DNA of 64,000 bases from Psychrobacillus sp. FSL K6-4046. GTDB taxonomy: Bacteria > Bacillota > Bacilli > Bacillales_A > Planococcaceae. Location of the stretch: contig NZ_CP152020.1 of the NCBI RefSeq assembly GCF_038624605.1, forward strand, positions 1,853,312 to 1,917,311, read 5' to 3'. The translations under genes were made by a program, and so were the position numbers. Under the pieces are notes generated by a model. The model ran no database searches, was not told the origin of the DNA, and saw only the letters and a program-made list of their open reading frames with translations. Shown piece after piece: positions 8,311 to 16,842 of this stretch. The stretch's first letter is position 1, and the number at the start of each line of letters is the position of its first letter.

Positions 8311-9930
8311 ATGGCAGAAGAAAAAGAAATGAGAAATGGTTCAACCGAAAGTAACCAAGGAAAAGAGACGCTTACAACTCGACAAGGTCATCCTGTAACG
8401 GATAACCAAAATATTCGAACTGTAGGAAATCGCGGTCCTGCTACTCTTGAAAACTATCATTTCATTGAAAAAATTTCACACTTTGACCGAGAAGAAGTTC
8501 CTGAGCGAGTAGTTCATGCTCGTGGAGCTGGTGCTTTTGGCTATTTTGAAACTTACGGAAAAGTAGGGGACGAGCCCGTAGAAAAGTATACTCGTGCAAA
8601 AGTATTTTCAGGTGCTGGAAAACAAACACCTTTGATGGTGCGCTTTTCAACAGTTGCAGGTTCTAAGGATTCTCCAGAGACTGCTCGTGATCCACGAGGT
8701 TTTGCAGTTAAAATGTATACGGAAGATGGTAATTGGGACTTAGTAGGAAACAACTTAAAAATATTTTTTATTCGTGATGCGATGAAATTTCCAGATATGA
8801 TTCATGCATTTAAGGCAGACCCTGCTTCTAATATCCCTAACCCAGAGCGTATGTTTGACTTTGTTTCTAAATCACCTGAAGCGACACATATGATTACTTT
8901 CCTATTCTCCCCATGGGGAATTCCGGCTACATATCGCCATATGCAGGGATCTGGTGTAAATACGTATAAGTGGGTAAATGATAAAGGCGAAGCAGTATTA
9001 GTAAAATATCATTGGGAACCAAAGCAAGGTATTCGCAACCTAACTCAAGATGAAGCTGATGCCATTCAGGCAAAAAATGTTGCTCATGCCACACAGGACT
9101 TATATGAATCCATTGAGCGAGGAGAATATCCAGAGTGGGAGTTATTTGTTCAAATTATGAGCGATGATGAGCATCCTGAGTTAGATTTTGACCCATTAGA
9201 CGATACAAAGCTATGGCCACCTGAACAATTCCCGTTCCTACCAGTAGGTAAGATGGTATTAAACCGTAATCCGGTCGATTACCACGCTGAAATAGAGCAG
9301 GCTGCATTTGGTACAGGCGTATTAGTAGATGGATTAGACTTTTCAGATGATAAAATGCTTCAAGGTCGTACTTTTTCTTATTCTGATACACAACGTTACC
9401 GCGTAGGAGCAAACTATTTGAAGCTTCCAGTTAATGCGCCTAAGGTTCCTGTAAGAACAAATCAGCATCGTGGTCAAATGGATGTGCATAGACCAGAGGA
9501 AGCTGGTGGAAATCCACATATCAATTATGAACCATCCATGATAGGTGGATTGCAGGAAGCAGAAAAAACGGAACGAATTAAGCACGAGCCACAATATAAT
9601 GCTAAGGCTACAAGTGCACCAATAGATCGAGAGAATAACTATGGACAAGCAGGCGAGACTTATCGTAGCTTTGAAGATTGGGAGCGCGATGAATTGATAA
9701 ACAACCTGTCTACCGCACTTTCGATTTGTGATCCTCGTATCCAAGAGGCTATGGTCTACCACTTTACACAGGCAGACGAAGATTATGGTCGTCGTGTAAA
9801 AGAAGGTATCGAGATGAAGATGAAAGAAATGGAAGACTTAAAAAAACAACAAAAACAAGAGAGCTCTCCGGGTGCCAATGCTGCTGCGGATAAAGCAGAA
9901 GATGTTGGTCGAGAATCTAAACCTTACTAA
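8311..9930 (+). CDS. katA: catalase (haem, KatA/KatE clade)
   Basis: A 539-aa monofunctional haem catalase that dismutes hydrogen peroxide. ATG 8311 is chosen because AAGGAGGA lies 6 nt upstream; an in-frame upstream codon at 8254 has no such site. The active-site segment [12 protein letters not shown] carries the distal His69. [29 protein letters not shown] and the proximal haem-ligand segment [14 protein letters not shown] are all present. The hydrophilic 20-residue N-terminus and the Lys/Glu-rich C-terminal tail are typical of Bacillus catalases. I saw no convincing PerR box. Confidence 0.93.
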   Translation: MAEEKEMRNGSTESNQGKETLTTRQGHPVTDNQNIRTVGNRGPATLENYHFIEKISHFDREEVPERVVHARGAGAFGYFETYGKVGDEPVEKYTRAKVFSGAGKQTPLMVRFSTVAGSKDSPETARDPRGFAVKMYTEDGNWDLVGNNLKIFFIRDAMKFPDMIHAFKADPASNIPNPERMFDFVSKSPEATHMITFLFSPWGIPATYRHMQGSGVNTYKWVNDKGEAVLVKYHWEPKQGIRNLTQDEADAIQAKNVAHATQDLYESIERGEYPEWELFVQIMSDDEHPELDFDPLDDTKLWPPEQFPFLPVGKMVLNRNPVDYHAEIEQAAFGTGVLVDGLDFSDDKMLQGRTFSYSDTQRYRVGANYLKLPVNAPKVPVRTNQHRGQMDVHRPEEAGGNPHINYEPSMIGGLQEAEKTERIKHEPQYNAKATSAPIDRENNYGQAGETYRSFEDWERDELINNLSTALSICDPRIQEAMVYHFTQADEDYGRRVKEGIEMKMKEMEDLKKQQKQESSPGANAAADKAEDVGRESKPY

Positions 9931-9969
9931 GAATTTCAAGAGGCTGGGACAAAACTAGCTTCTAATATT

Positions 9970-10015
9970 GGAAAAAGAGAAATTGAGCTCACTCAATTTC
10001 TCTTTTTCCTTATTT
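9970..10015. terminator. bidirectional hairpin inside left IS end
   Basis: A perfect 18-bp stem (9970-9987 with 9992-10009) with loop CTCA. The arms begin GGAAAAAGAG and end CTCTTTTTCC, so there are T runs in both directions. It can end both catalase and transposase transcripts. Confidence 0.8.
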
Positions 10016-10034
10016 TTATGTATTTTTTATTCTT

Positions 10035-11606
10035 CTATCTAGTTTTTACCGTGAACTTACGTAAGTTCACGGCCATTAACGCAAGACCCATTTCATTTTC
10101 AACCTTCGGTTTCCCACGTACAGAAAATCGTGAGAAACGCAAATTAGCCTTCAAGAATCCAAAAACTGGTTCCACATCAATTTTTCTTTGACGATAGATA
10201 GAACCTGTCTTTTCCTCTGAAAGCTTCGCGCTCACATATTCTTTTTGTTGCTCCCACTTTTCGTTCACCATCAACTTTCTATTATTACCTTCTTTTGCTT
10301 TCGTACAGGAGGAGCGGAACGGACAACCTGAACAGTCCTCACATTCATAGATCTTAAACTCCCGTTTGTATCCTGTCTTGTCCTCGCGTATGGAATGATA
10401 TTTAAAGGACAGCTGTTTCTGGTTCGGGCAGGTGTACGTATCGTTCTCTTCGTCGTACTTCCAATTTGCAGTATTGAACTTATTTTGTTTCTGTTTCTTC
10501 TTTTGCTCTTTGATGTACATGTTATAGGTGATCAGAGCTTCGCGTTTACGATTAGATAGTATATCGTCATAATTCTGTTCGCTTCCATAGCCTGCATCTG
10601 CCACGATATGCTTCGGTAGCTTAAAGTAATTTTTCTCAATCTCATCCAGGAAGGGGATCAAGGTTTTGGTGTCTGTTGGATTAGAAAACAAACTATAGGC
10701 AAGCGTGTATTGACCCTCTGTTGCGATTTGTACATTATAACCAGCCTTCAATTGACCATTTTTCATGTAGTCGTCTTTCATCCTCATAAAGGTTGCATCA
10801 TGGTCAGTCTTTGAATAGCTGTTCCGGGTTCCAAAGATTTCAAAGTCCCGTTGATATTTCTGTTTACGGTAGATATAATCAATCAACTCTTTACGTACCT
10901 GCTTTGGATATTTTCGTTCTCTCCTCAAGCTCTTTCGTTCCAAAGCGTCTGACGACGCTTCTATTTGTTGGTCATATTCGGTGATGACATCCTCTACTTT
11001 TTGAACCATTTGAGTTAGTTCTTCCAGTGACAGGTGCTCTTCATCTTCTCGTTCCATTTGAGGGATGATCTCCTTTTCAAGCAGTTCGTTATATAGCTGG
11101 TTCGATTTTTCTATCAATCCTTTGTTATATTTCTCTACGGATTTTCTCCAGACAAACGTGAACTTGTTAGCGTTTGCTTCAATCTTTGTACCATCAATAA
11201 AGATTGCCTCTTGGTCAATGAGTTTTTCTTGGACCAACTGACAGCGGAATTGTACGAAACATTGACGGATTAATTCGCTCACCTCTGGCTGCACACGAAA
11301 TCGATTGATTGTGCGGTAGCTTGGTTGATAGCCCTGGGCCAGCCACATTATCCGGACACTATCGTATAAGAGTCCTTCAATTTTTCGACCTGAAAAAACA
11401 GACTGGGAGTAAGCACAAAGGATGATTTTCATCATCATGCGGGGATGATAGGCAGGGCAACCCGTATTTCGAAGAAATACTTTAAACGCTTCGTCAGGGA
11501 TGCTTTCAACTAAATGGTGAATATGGAAGGCAATATCGTTTTCTTGTAATTTTACTTCTAAATCTAAAGGCAATACCACTTGATTCATGTTATAATCTTT
11601 AAACAT
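10035..11606 (-). CDS. IS1182-family DDE transposase
   Basis: A 523-aa transposase with an N-terminal DUF772-type domain (AYHPRMMMKIILCAYSQ) and a DDE core: FIDGTKIEANAN (first Asp), IVADAGYGSEQNYD (second Asp) and KIDVEPVFGFLKANLRF (Glu). A Cys-rich zinc-ribbon-like insert, CEDCSGCPFRSSC, is present as in the family. The protein begins MFKDYNMNQVVLPL, the usual family start, though the RBS is weak. An inverted repeat (AAGGACACTT, 11607-11616 and 11657-11666) lies immediately upstream and could be a control site. Confidence 0.93.
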   Translation of the reverse strand: MFKDYNMNQVVLPLDLEVKLQENDIAFHIHHLVESIPDEAFKVFLRNTGCPAYHPRMMMKIILCAYSQSVFSGRKIEGLLYDSVRIMWLAQGYQPSYRTINRFRVQPEVSELIRQCFVQFRCQLVQEKLIDQEAIFIDGTKIEANANKFTFVWRKSVEKYNKGLIEKSNQLYNELLEKEIIPQMEREDEEHLSLEELTQMVQKVEDVITEYDQQIEASSDALERKSLRRERKYPKQVRKELIDYIYRKQKYQRDFEIFGTRNSYSKTDHDATFMRMKDDYMKNGQLKAGYNVQIATEGQYTLAYSLFSNPTDTKTLIPFLDEIEKNYFKLPKHIVADAGYGSEQNYDDILSNRKREALITYNMYIKEQKKKQKQNKFNTANWKYDEENDTYTCPNQKQLSFKYHSIREDKTGYKREFKIYECEDCSGCPFRSSCTKAKEGNNRKLMVNEKWEQQKEYVSAKLSEEKTGSIYRQRKIDVEPVFGFLKANLRFSRFSVRGKPKVENEMGLALMAVNLRKFTVKTR

Positions 11607-11686
11607 AAGGACACTTCTTTCTGTTGGATTTGGTGTGGTAACTTAATTTTATCAGAAAGTGTCCTTTGTTTATGACAAAAAATATA

Positions 11687-11735
11687 AAGCCGGTGAAATT
11701 TTACTTATTGTAAAATTTCATCGGCTTTTTCATTT
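11687..11735. terminator. hairpin inside right IS end
   Basis: The stem runs from AAGCCGGTGAAATTTTA (11687-11703) to its near-perfect complement ending at 11726, then a T run. Lying upstream of the transposase, it probably blocks read-through into or out of the element. Confidence 0.75.
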
Positions 11736-11794
11736 AAGAGGATGGTTTTGTCCCAGTCTCTCTTTATTTCAATTATCAAAAGGAGTGTATATAA

Positions 11795-12439
11795 ATGAAA
11801 GTAATAGTAGTAGGAGCGAATGGTCAGATTGGTAAACAGGTCGTGGAAAAATTACAAGATCATAGTGATCATACGGTGACAGCAGTAGTTCGAAAACAGG
11901 AGCAGGTTAATGATTTTAAAGAAAAAGGGATAGAAGCAGTATTACTTGATTTAGAGGGTAAGGTAGACTTATTAACCGAAGCATTTACTGGAGCTGATGC
12001 AATCATTTTCGCAGCAGGCTCAGGAGGACATACAGGTCCTGATAAGACATTACTGATTGACTTAGACGGAGCAGTAAAAACAATGGAGGCTGCTGAAGAT
12101 GCAGGTGTAGAACGTTATATCCTGGTAAGTGCTTATGACGCTGACAAACGAGAAAACTGGAATGCTGAAATGAGACCTTATTATGTTGCTAAGCACTATG
12201 CAGATCGAATGCTCGAGCAAAGTAAACTAAACTATACAATCGTCCGACCTGGCGGCTTAATAAATGAAAAAGCATTAGGAAAAGTGACAGTTGGGGTAGA
12301 TGCAGAGCCGAGTACAATTACTCGCGAGGATGTAGCGGAGATACTGGTAGCATCTTTAGAAGAATCAGGCACCTATCAAAAAAGTTTTAATGTCGTGAAT
12401 GGGACACGATCCATTAAAGAAGCTATTAAGAATATATAG
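11795..12439 (+). CDS. NAD(P)-binding SDR-type oxidoreductase (YhfK-like)
   Basis: A 214-aa Rossmann-fold protein: the N-terminal MKVIVVGANGQIGKQVVEKL dinucleotide loop, IIFAAGSGG, the YILVSAYDAD strand and YTIVRPGGL. This is the atypical short-chain dehydrogenase/NAD(P)H-binding group that includes B. subtilis YhfK. The substrate is unknown. An AAAGGAGTG ribosome-binding site precedes the ATG. The IS element now sits directly upstream and may have replaced the native promoter region. Confidence 0.85.
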   Translation: MKVIVVGANGQIGKQVVEKLQDHSDHTVTAVVRKQEQVNDFKEKGIEAVLLDLEGKVDLLTEAFTGADAIIFAAGSGGHTGPDKTLLIDLDGAVKTMEAAEDAGVERYILVSAYDADKRENWNAEMRPYYVAKHYADRMLEQSKLNYTIVRPGGLINEKALGKVTVGVDAEPSTITREDVAEILVASLEESGTYQKSFNVVNGTRSIKEAIKNI

Positions 12440-12460
12440 TAAAAATATATATATTAAACG

Positions 12461-12487
12461 GACTCCATATTGTGGAGTCTTTTTTTA
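12461..12487 (+). terminator. terminator after the SDR gene
   Basis: GACTCCA (12461-12467) pairs with TGGAGTC (12473-12479), followed by eight T residues. Confidence 0.85.
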
Positions 12488-12524
12488 TAGGACTTTTCTT
12501 ATTCTCTTAAGTTATTAATTAAAA

Positions 12525-12653
12525 CTACTCGGTAAGGCAAACAGCCTTAGTTAATAACTGTATATCATAGAGAATTTCTTGTTTAAAAGCGTCATTTTCA
12601 CATCTATAGTAATCATCCACTAGTCTAACTAGTTCTATATAAATGAGGTTCAT
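12525..12653 (-). CDS. small protein of 42 aa, function unknown
   Basis: A short open frame, MNLIYIELVRLVDDYYRC to KAVCLTE, with an ideal ribosome-binding site on the minus strand: the complement of 12661-12668 reads AAGGAGGC, 7 nt before the ATG. The predicted peptide is helical and acidic. It resembles Spo0E-type or other small regulatory peptides in size but lacks the SQELD motif, so I do not assign it. The start and RBS are the main support, since the frame is too short for coding statistics. Confidence 0.5.
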   Translation of the reverse strand: MNLIYIELVRLVDDYYRCENDAFKQEILYDIQLLTKAVCLTE

Positions 12654-12689
12654 TATAAAAGCCTCCTTCTTCATTAGTCAAAAGTATCT

Positions 12690-13108
12690 ATTCTATTATA
12701 CCTACTTTTAAGTGGTCATAAACATTTATTTTTGAATATTTACAAGGGAAGAAAAGAAATCATTGACTAACCACTTAAATGAATCATAAAGCTGTCGGAC
12801 GTTTGGGGAAAAATGCATACTTTAGTGATTGCCTGCACTTTAAAAATGGAATTTAATGGTTTTATTTACAGTCCTCTTACTAGTTTAGAATAAACCGTTA
12901 TTAACATATCCATTAATTGATTGAAGTTCGAAAGGTTATTGTATAAGGTCGTATAAATACTGTATACGTTCATCGGACGAGTACCATCTCATCTTGTAAA
13001 GAAGGGGAGTTAATATATCATATATTATTAATACCTGCATTGAAATAAAAGGGATATAATATTAAATTATAATAGTGTGAATATTTTGTATTTTAGGGGG
13101 TTGATTTT
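12690..13108. other. intergenic region without a recognisable gene
   Basis: AT-rich sequence with no ORF of note. It holds short palindromic AT stretches (for example around 13015-13032) and TATAAT-like boxes near 13055-13075, which could be a promoter for the short frame that follows. I see nothing else in it. Confidence 0.5.
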
Positions 13109-13165
13109 ATGAATGAAGATTGTTTTAAAGGTGAAGGGGAAAAAGGGTTGTCTAGTAGGTCTTAA
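13109..13165 (+). CDS. 18-codon open frame with RBS (leader or remnant)
   Basis: ATG 13109 follows AGGGGG at 8 nt and encodes MNEDCFKGEGEKGLSSRS before a stop. It may be a leader peptide, or the 5' stub of a gene lost by deletion; it is too short to decide. The next gene starts 150 nt downstream with its own RBS. Confidence 0.25.
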   Translation: MNEDCFKGEGEKGLSSRS

Positions 13166-13315
13166 TTGTTTCCCCATACCTGTTTTTCTTAAAGAAGAAT
13201 AAGCATTCTCTATCAAGTAAGGCAAAACACAAGACCACTATTGATAAGGGAACATTACTGGCAAAGAGAAAGTGAAGGTCAAAACCTGACGTATTAACTA
13301 ATAAGGAGAAAAACC

Positions 13316-13693
13316 ATGAATATAGAGAGTTTTCACACTGTGCTGATTAAGCACTTAGATTTAATGCAAAATAAAGATATTATTCCTTTTCTACAAACTA
13401 TTTCTGAACAAGAAGATATAAGTGTAATAATGCCTAACGGTCGCTTGATTAGCGGGTATAAAGATGTCGCTGAATTTAATAAAGATTGGTTTGCTGATAT
13501 CGATTGGAGTTTAAGTTATCAAATCATTAAAGAAGAGTGTACAGACGAGATGGGCTACGCTGTTGTGGAGATTGAGTATAAGGACGTGGATCAGAATGGG
13601 AATCCATATAACAAAATTTATTACCTTACATTAATATTTAAAAAAAATAATGAAAAATGGTTGTTGGTTCATGATCAAAATACCTTTACTTGA
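13316..13693 (+). CDS. NTF2-like (SnoaL/DUF4440-type) protein
   Basis: A 125-aa protein with the pattern of the cystatin-like NTF2 fold: an N-terminal helix followed by FLQTISEQEDISVIMPNGRLISGYKD (split over residues 25-50), WFADIDWSLSYQI and alternating strands ending in NNEKWLLVHDQNTFT. Such stand-alone domains are often annotated as SnoaL-like or DUF4440 and have varied or unknown functions. The ATG has AAGGAGAAA upstream. No operon partner is evident. The fold call is by pattern only. Confidence 0.7.
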   Translation: MNIESFHTVLIKHLDLMQNKDIIPFLQTISEQEDISVIMPNGRLISGYKDVAEFNKDWFADIDWSLSYQIIKEECTDEMGYAVVEIEYKDVDQNGNPYNKIYYLTLIFKKNNEKWLLVHDQNTFT

Positions 13694-13754
13694 AATGAGT
13701 AATTGTGAGTGCTTAAAGATAAGCAGTTTAGTGGCAATGTAAAGAGGTGAATTA

Positions 13755-13988
13755 ATGGATAACATTGATAAACGGAATCGATTGGGCGAGGAAGTCTTTA
13801 CGTATAGAATTACGAAAGATAAAAAAGTATTTATCTCTTTTCAAGGAAGACATGTTACCACGCTCGTGGGAACAGCTAGCGAAAAATTTTTGAGCAAGAT
13901 CCATTCTGCAGACTTCAAGGAAGCACAATTGCTAATGGCCAAAGCGACCGGAAATTTTAAGCATGGAAATGAAAAGGATAACAAATAA
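13755..13988 (+). CDS. conserved small protein, function unknown (77 aa)
   Basis: A 77-aa soluble protein beginning MDNIDKRNRLGEEVFTYR, with the pattern KDKKVFISFQGRHVTTLVG and a C-terminal AQLLMAKATGNFKHGNEK. I recognise this layout from uncharacterised Bacillus proteins but know no function. AAAGAGGTG precedes the ATG. It lies 61 nt after the NTF2-like gene and is followed by a strong terminator, so the two may be co-transcribed. Confidence 0.7.
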   Translation: MDNIDKRNRLGEEVFTYRITKDKKVFISFQGRHVTTLVGTASEKFLSKIHSADFKEAQLLMAKATGNFKHGNEKDNK

Positions 13989-14004
13989 TTTAAGTTCAGT
14001 TTAT

Positions 14005-14050
14005 AATAAACAGCTTATTGATTTTAAAATCATAAGCTGTTTATTTTTTT
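14005..14050 (+). terminator. strong terminator
   Basis: AATAAACAGCTTAT (14005-14018) pairs perfectly with ATAAGCTGTTTATT (14032-14045), followed by a T run. Confidence 0.88.
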
Positions 14051-14145
14051 ATTTGATTTCCTTTTAGGAAAGCCCCTATTTCTTTCCTGCTTTTCTTGAT
14101 TTGTCATGATGAGAGGGCGGGGAAGCAATTATTTTTTTATTTATG

Positions 14146-14190
14146 ACATAGTACTTTGACAGACATAGTAATTTGATATACATTGTAATA
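14146..14190 (+). promoter_or_regulatory. padR promoter with three 17-bp-spaced operator repeats
   Basis: ACATAGTACTTTGA, ACATAGTAATTTGA and ACATTGTAATAAGA begin at 14146, 14163 and 14180, exactly 17 bp apart. They overlap a promoter-like TTGACA (14156-14161) and a TATACA/TACATT -10 region. PadR regulators often repress their own operons through repeated ATGT/ACAT sites, so these are likely operators. Confidence 0.6.
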
Positions 14191-14203
14191 AGAGGTGATA
14201 GGC

Positions 14204-14548
14204 TTGTCAGAAAATGAAGTAAGTGCTGATTTAATAAGGGGTCATATCGATACCATTATTTTAAAGGTTTTAAAGGCAGGAGATAATTATGGATATGAAA
14301 TTATGAAGGCTATCTCAGTCGGTAGCAATGGAGAGTATATATTGAAAGAGCCGAGTTTATATAGCAGTCTGAAACGATTAGAAAAGTTTGGATTTATCCA
14401 TGCCTACTGGGGTGATCAGTCACAAGGTGGCCGACGAAAATATTATACGATTACAAAAGAAGGCTTAGCGGCCTACGAAGTAAATGTAAGAGCATGGAAT
14501 CGCGCAAAGGTGCTCATTGATCGATTAGTGTTAGGAGGAAGTGATTAA
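14204..14548 (+). CDS. PadR-family transcriptional regulator
   Basis: A winged-helix PadR protein of 114 aa: GHIDTIILKVLKAGDNYGYEI, then the recognition region LKEPSLYSSLKRLEKFGFI and the wing QGGRRKYYTITKEG. I place the start at TTG 14204, 5-6 nt after AGAGGTGAT; the in-frame GTG 14195 lies inside that ribosome-binding site. It heads a four-gene operon with tight spacing (1 nt to the next gene) and is preceded by repeated operator-like sites, which fits autoregulated control of the membrane genes that follow. Confidence 0.9.
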   Translation: MSENEVSADLIRGHIDTIILKVLKAGDNYGYEIMKAISVGSNGEYILKEPSLYSSLKRLEKFGFIHAYWGDQSQGGRRKYYTITKEGLAAYEVNVRAWNRAKVLIDRLVLGGSD

Positions 14549-14549
14549 G

Positions 14550-15230
14550 ATGAATGAGGTTCGAAAGTATGTTAATAAGATGTTCACTGGATACCCAAAA
14601 AATGAAGAAACATTAGAGTTGAAAGAAGAAGTCATCGGAAATTTAGAGGCAGAAATTGAAGACTTAGTTGCGAATAAGGGTTTAACTGCAAAACAAGCTT
14701 TTAGGATTAGTACCGAGAAAATGCCTAAACTGGATAGTGTAATAGAAGGCTTACAAACAGTTCAATTAAGCAAAGTGTTGGTCGAGCTTACGCAATGGTC
14801 GCTGATTTATTTATTGATAGCATGGATCATCTCTATTCCGTTTAATGTTTTTAGTTCCTTAAGGGCTACGAGCTGGCTGTTGTTAATAATCATATTAATA
14901 ATTGGCGTATTTTATATCGTGTTAAAAATCATAGCAGGTTCTTTAACGAATGAAAGAACAATCCAATTAGCTTTTATGAATAGATGGCAAAAATGGATTT
15001 GGATTATTTGGGCATTGTTTATGGTAGCGCAGTGGGGAATGATTACTGCCATCCATTTTGGTAGTGATCTATGGTTTGGCCGTAATATCTCTATTGAAGG
15101 TCCTTATCAATTCGGTCAGACTATAGCAGCCTATTTGGCTCCATTTTTCTCCATCATTGTACCTTTATTAATTAACAGATTTAAAAACATAGTTATCAGA
15201 GGAGGTAATGAAGCGAACTATGAAGAATAA
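14550..15230 (+). CDS. membrane protein with N-terminal HAAS/permease-prefix-like domain
   Basis: A 226-aa protein. The N-terminal 70 residues (VRKYVNKMFTGYPKNEET, LEAEIEDLVANKGLTAKQAF) look like the helical signalling-associated domain commonly found next to padR genes. About four membrane helices follow, for example SLIYLLIAWIISIPF and LLLIIILIIGVFYIVL. ATG 14550 is preferred because AGGAGGAAG at 14533-14541 is correctly spaced to it. The PadR/HAAS pairing is a known genomic pattern. The biochemical role is unknown. Confidence 0.75.
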   Translation: MNEVRKYVNKMFTGYPKNEETLELKEEVIGNLEAEIEDLVANKGLTAKQAFRISTEKMPKLDSVIEGLQTVQLSKVLVELTQWSLIYLLIAWIISIPFNVFSSLRATSWLLLIIILIIGVFYIVLKIIAGSLTNERTIQLAFMNRWQKWIWIIWALFMVAQWGMITAIHFGSDLWFGRNISIEGPYQFGQTIAAYLAPFFSIIVPLLINRFKNIVIRGGNEANYEE

Positions 15231-15774
15231 GTTAATAATTGGATTATTCATTACTGGGCTTATACTTTTTGGATGGATGAACCTTTTTTACCTACCAGAA
15301 AAAGAAAATTTACAAGCGGAAGAAATGCTACGGCAGCTTGATCCAGAGACCCATGATTTTAGCAAGGTGCTAGTATATGAAAATCTATATATGGGAAACA
15401 ACTCAAATAATGCACATTTGTTTCAATCACTTCCTTTACAAAATTATTTGAATGGCTTTGAACAGGACCCTGATCGTTTTTTGTTAATCGTGAATTATAA
15501 AGATTTAAGTGACGTTTCTCCTCGTCAAGTACAACAATCGGTCATTTATAATACTACAGCTGCTTTTGTACTTATTAAGAATTTGGAACAAATAGAGTTA
15601 AGACTTCCAAATGAAACTTTTCTCGTTAACAGAAGCAATGTAGAGAGTGTTCTAGGGAATTTAGATGAGCTTTTAGATCCTCTGTTATTTGAAAAAGAAG
15701 TGCAACAGCGATTAAAAACGGAAGAGATAAAGGATTGGTTTGACCAGTATTTACAAGTCAGCAAGGAGGGCTAA
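15208..15774 (+). CDS. single-pass membrane-anchored protein, function unknown
   Basis: 188 aa with an N-terminal membrane segment (KLIIGLFITGLILFGWMNLF) and an otherwise soluble, probably extracytoplasmic, domain with no family I recognise. It overlaps the upstream membrane gene by 23 nt, uses an AGAGGAGGT ribosome-binding site inside that gene, and is followed after 1 nt by the methyltransferase, so the genes are co-transcribed. It is probably a partner of the HAAS-type membrane protein, but this is inference from position. Confidence 0.65.
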   Translation: MKRTMKNKLIIGLFITGLILFGWMNLFYLPEKENLQAEEMLRQLDPETHDFSKVLVYENLYMGNNSNNAHLFQSLPLQNYLNGFEQDPDRFLLIVNYKDLSDVSPRQVQQSVIYNTTAAFVLIKNLEQIELRLPNETFLVNRSNVESVLGNLDELLDPLLFEKEVQQRLKTEEIKDWFDQYLQVSKEG

Positions 15775-15775
15775 C

Positions 15776-16480
15776 ATGAAGGATCGTGTCATTCAGGCGT
15801 ATAACCAGCTCGCCGATGATTATGAATTTAACGTCGATCAAAGAAGTATATATAACACGGAGTATGAGAGACCAGAAATGGTCAAACAAATGCCTTCTAA
15901 TTTAAATAATTTAAGCGTTTTGGATGCGGGTTGTGCTGCAGGATGGTATACCTCCCAGCTTATACGTGAAGGGGCAACGGTTACAGCAATCGATATCAGT
16001 ACTAAAATGGTAGAGGCAACGAAAAGAAGAGTAAGGGACAAAGCTAATGTTCTTTGCTTAAGCCTAGAAGAAGAACTTCCCTTTGAAGACAATAGTTTTG
16101 ATCTCATTATTAGCTCATTAGTCCTTCATTATATCAATGATTGGGAATTGACATTTAGAGAGTTTCAAAGAATCTTAAAGCCAGGCGGTCAATTCATATT
16201 TTCGGTACACCACCCATCTATGGATATAAGATTGGCTAAGGAAGGAGATTATTTTTCACATGAATTTATAATAGATCAGTGGAAGCGCGATGGGAAAATA
16301 ATTGAAGTGCCTTTTTATAGGAGACCTATGCAAGCCATCTTAAACGAAACTTTAAAATATTTTAAATTAGAGCGTCTTATAGAGCCACAGCCTACGGAAG
16401 AATTTAAGAAGATAGATCCTAAAGGTTATCACAAGCTGATGACAACACCACATTTTTTGATAATTAACGCTAGAAACTGA
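15776..16480 (+). CDS. class I SAM-dependent methyltransferase
   Basis: A 234-aa methyltransferase: motif I VLDAGCAAGWYTSQLI, motif II TAIDIS, motif IV FEDNSFDLIISSLVLHYI and motif V FQRILKPGGQFIFSVHHPS. ATG 15776 is preferred since AAGGAGGGC lies 6 nt upstream. The fold binds S-adenosylmethionine, and the acceptor cannot be told from sequence. It is the last gene of the padR operon and shares 1-nt spacing with its neighbour. Confidence 0.88.
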   Translation: MKDRVIQAYNQLADDYEFNVDQRSIYNTEYERPEMVKQMPSNLNNLSVLDAGCAAGWYTSQLIREGATVTAIDISTKMVEATKRRVRDKANVLCLSLEEELPFEDNSFDLIISSLVLHYINDWELTFREFQRILKPGGQFIFSVHHPSMDIRLAKEGDYFSHEFIIDQWKRDGKIIEVPFYRRPMQAILNETLKYFKLERLIEPQPTEEFKKIDPKGYHKLMTTPHFLIINARN

Positions 16481-16509
16481 GGGACATAAGGGTTAAGGGG
16501 GGATTAAAT

Positions 16510-16692
16510 ATGTCTAAAGAGTTTATTGCCATAATATCAATAGTTTCTGTAGTGATCTGGATGGTAGTTTCCCAAGAGGCTGTAAAACCCTCAAAAGAGA
16601 TAAATTGGTGGAAAATGATAAGCTTACTTTCTGTAGGAACCGTATTGGTATTAGGGTTAACCATTTCCCTTTTTCAAAGCCTGCCGTTCTAG
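16510..16692 (+). CDS. small two-helix membrane protein (60 aa)
   Basis: 60 residues with two hydrophobic segments (FIAIISIVSVVIWMVVS and MISLLSVGTVLVLGLTISL) separated by a basic, Trp-rich linker. AAGGGGGGAT precedes the ATG by a few nucleotides. It lies 29 nt after the methyltransferase and just before a terminator, so it could belong to the same transcript. No family is recognised. Confidence 0.55.
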   Translation: MSKEFIAIISIVSVVIWMVVSQEAVKPSKEINWWKMISLLSVGTVLVLGLTISLFQSLPF

Positions 16693-16741
16693 GATAGGTA
16701 ACTGGGTTCTTGTTGAATATCTAAACAACCATATGATTTAT

Positions 16742-16782
16742 AAAAGGACTTAGTTTGTTTGAGTAAGCTAAGTCCTTTTATC
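16742..16782 (+). terminator. terminator of the padR operon
   Basis: AAAAGGACTTAG (16742-16753) pairs with CTAAGTCCTTTT (16768-16779). Confidence 0.85.
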
Positions 16783-16842
16783 CTACTAAAATGATTACAC
16801 TTTATAATAAATTTTATATTTACTTATCTTGGAGGAGTTAAA

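Larger units (their letters stand above)
9940..11760 (-). mobile_element. IS1182-family insertion sequence, apparently intact
   Basis: The ends are a 16-bp imperfect inverted repeat: GAGGCTGGGACAAAAC at 9940-9955 and its complement (GAGACTGGGACAAAAC) at 11745-11760, one mismatch. A single uninterrupted transposase on the minus strand fills the middle. Hairpins lie just inside both ends. A 7-bp direct repeat, ATTTCAA, occurs at 9933-9939 and 11766-11772; it abuts the left end but is 5 nt outside the right end, so the exact right boundary is uncertain. The insertion lies between the catalase gene and an oxidoreductase and breaks no visible gene. Confidence 0.8.

Noticed and set aside
9343-9762. 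139-codon minus-strand frame inside the catalase gene
   Set aside because: Antisense shadow of a highly conserved gene, with low-complexity His/Ile/Cys-rich translation.
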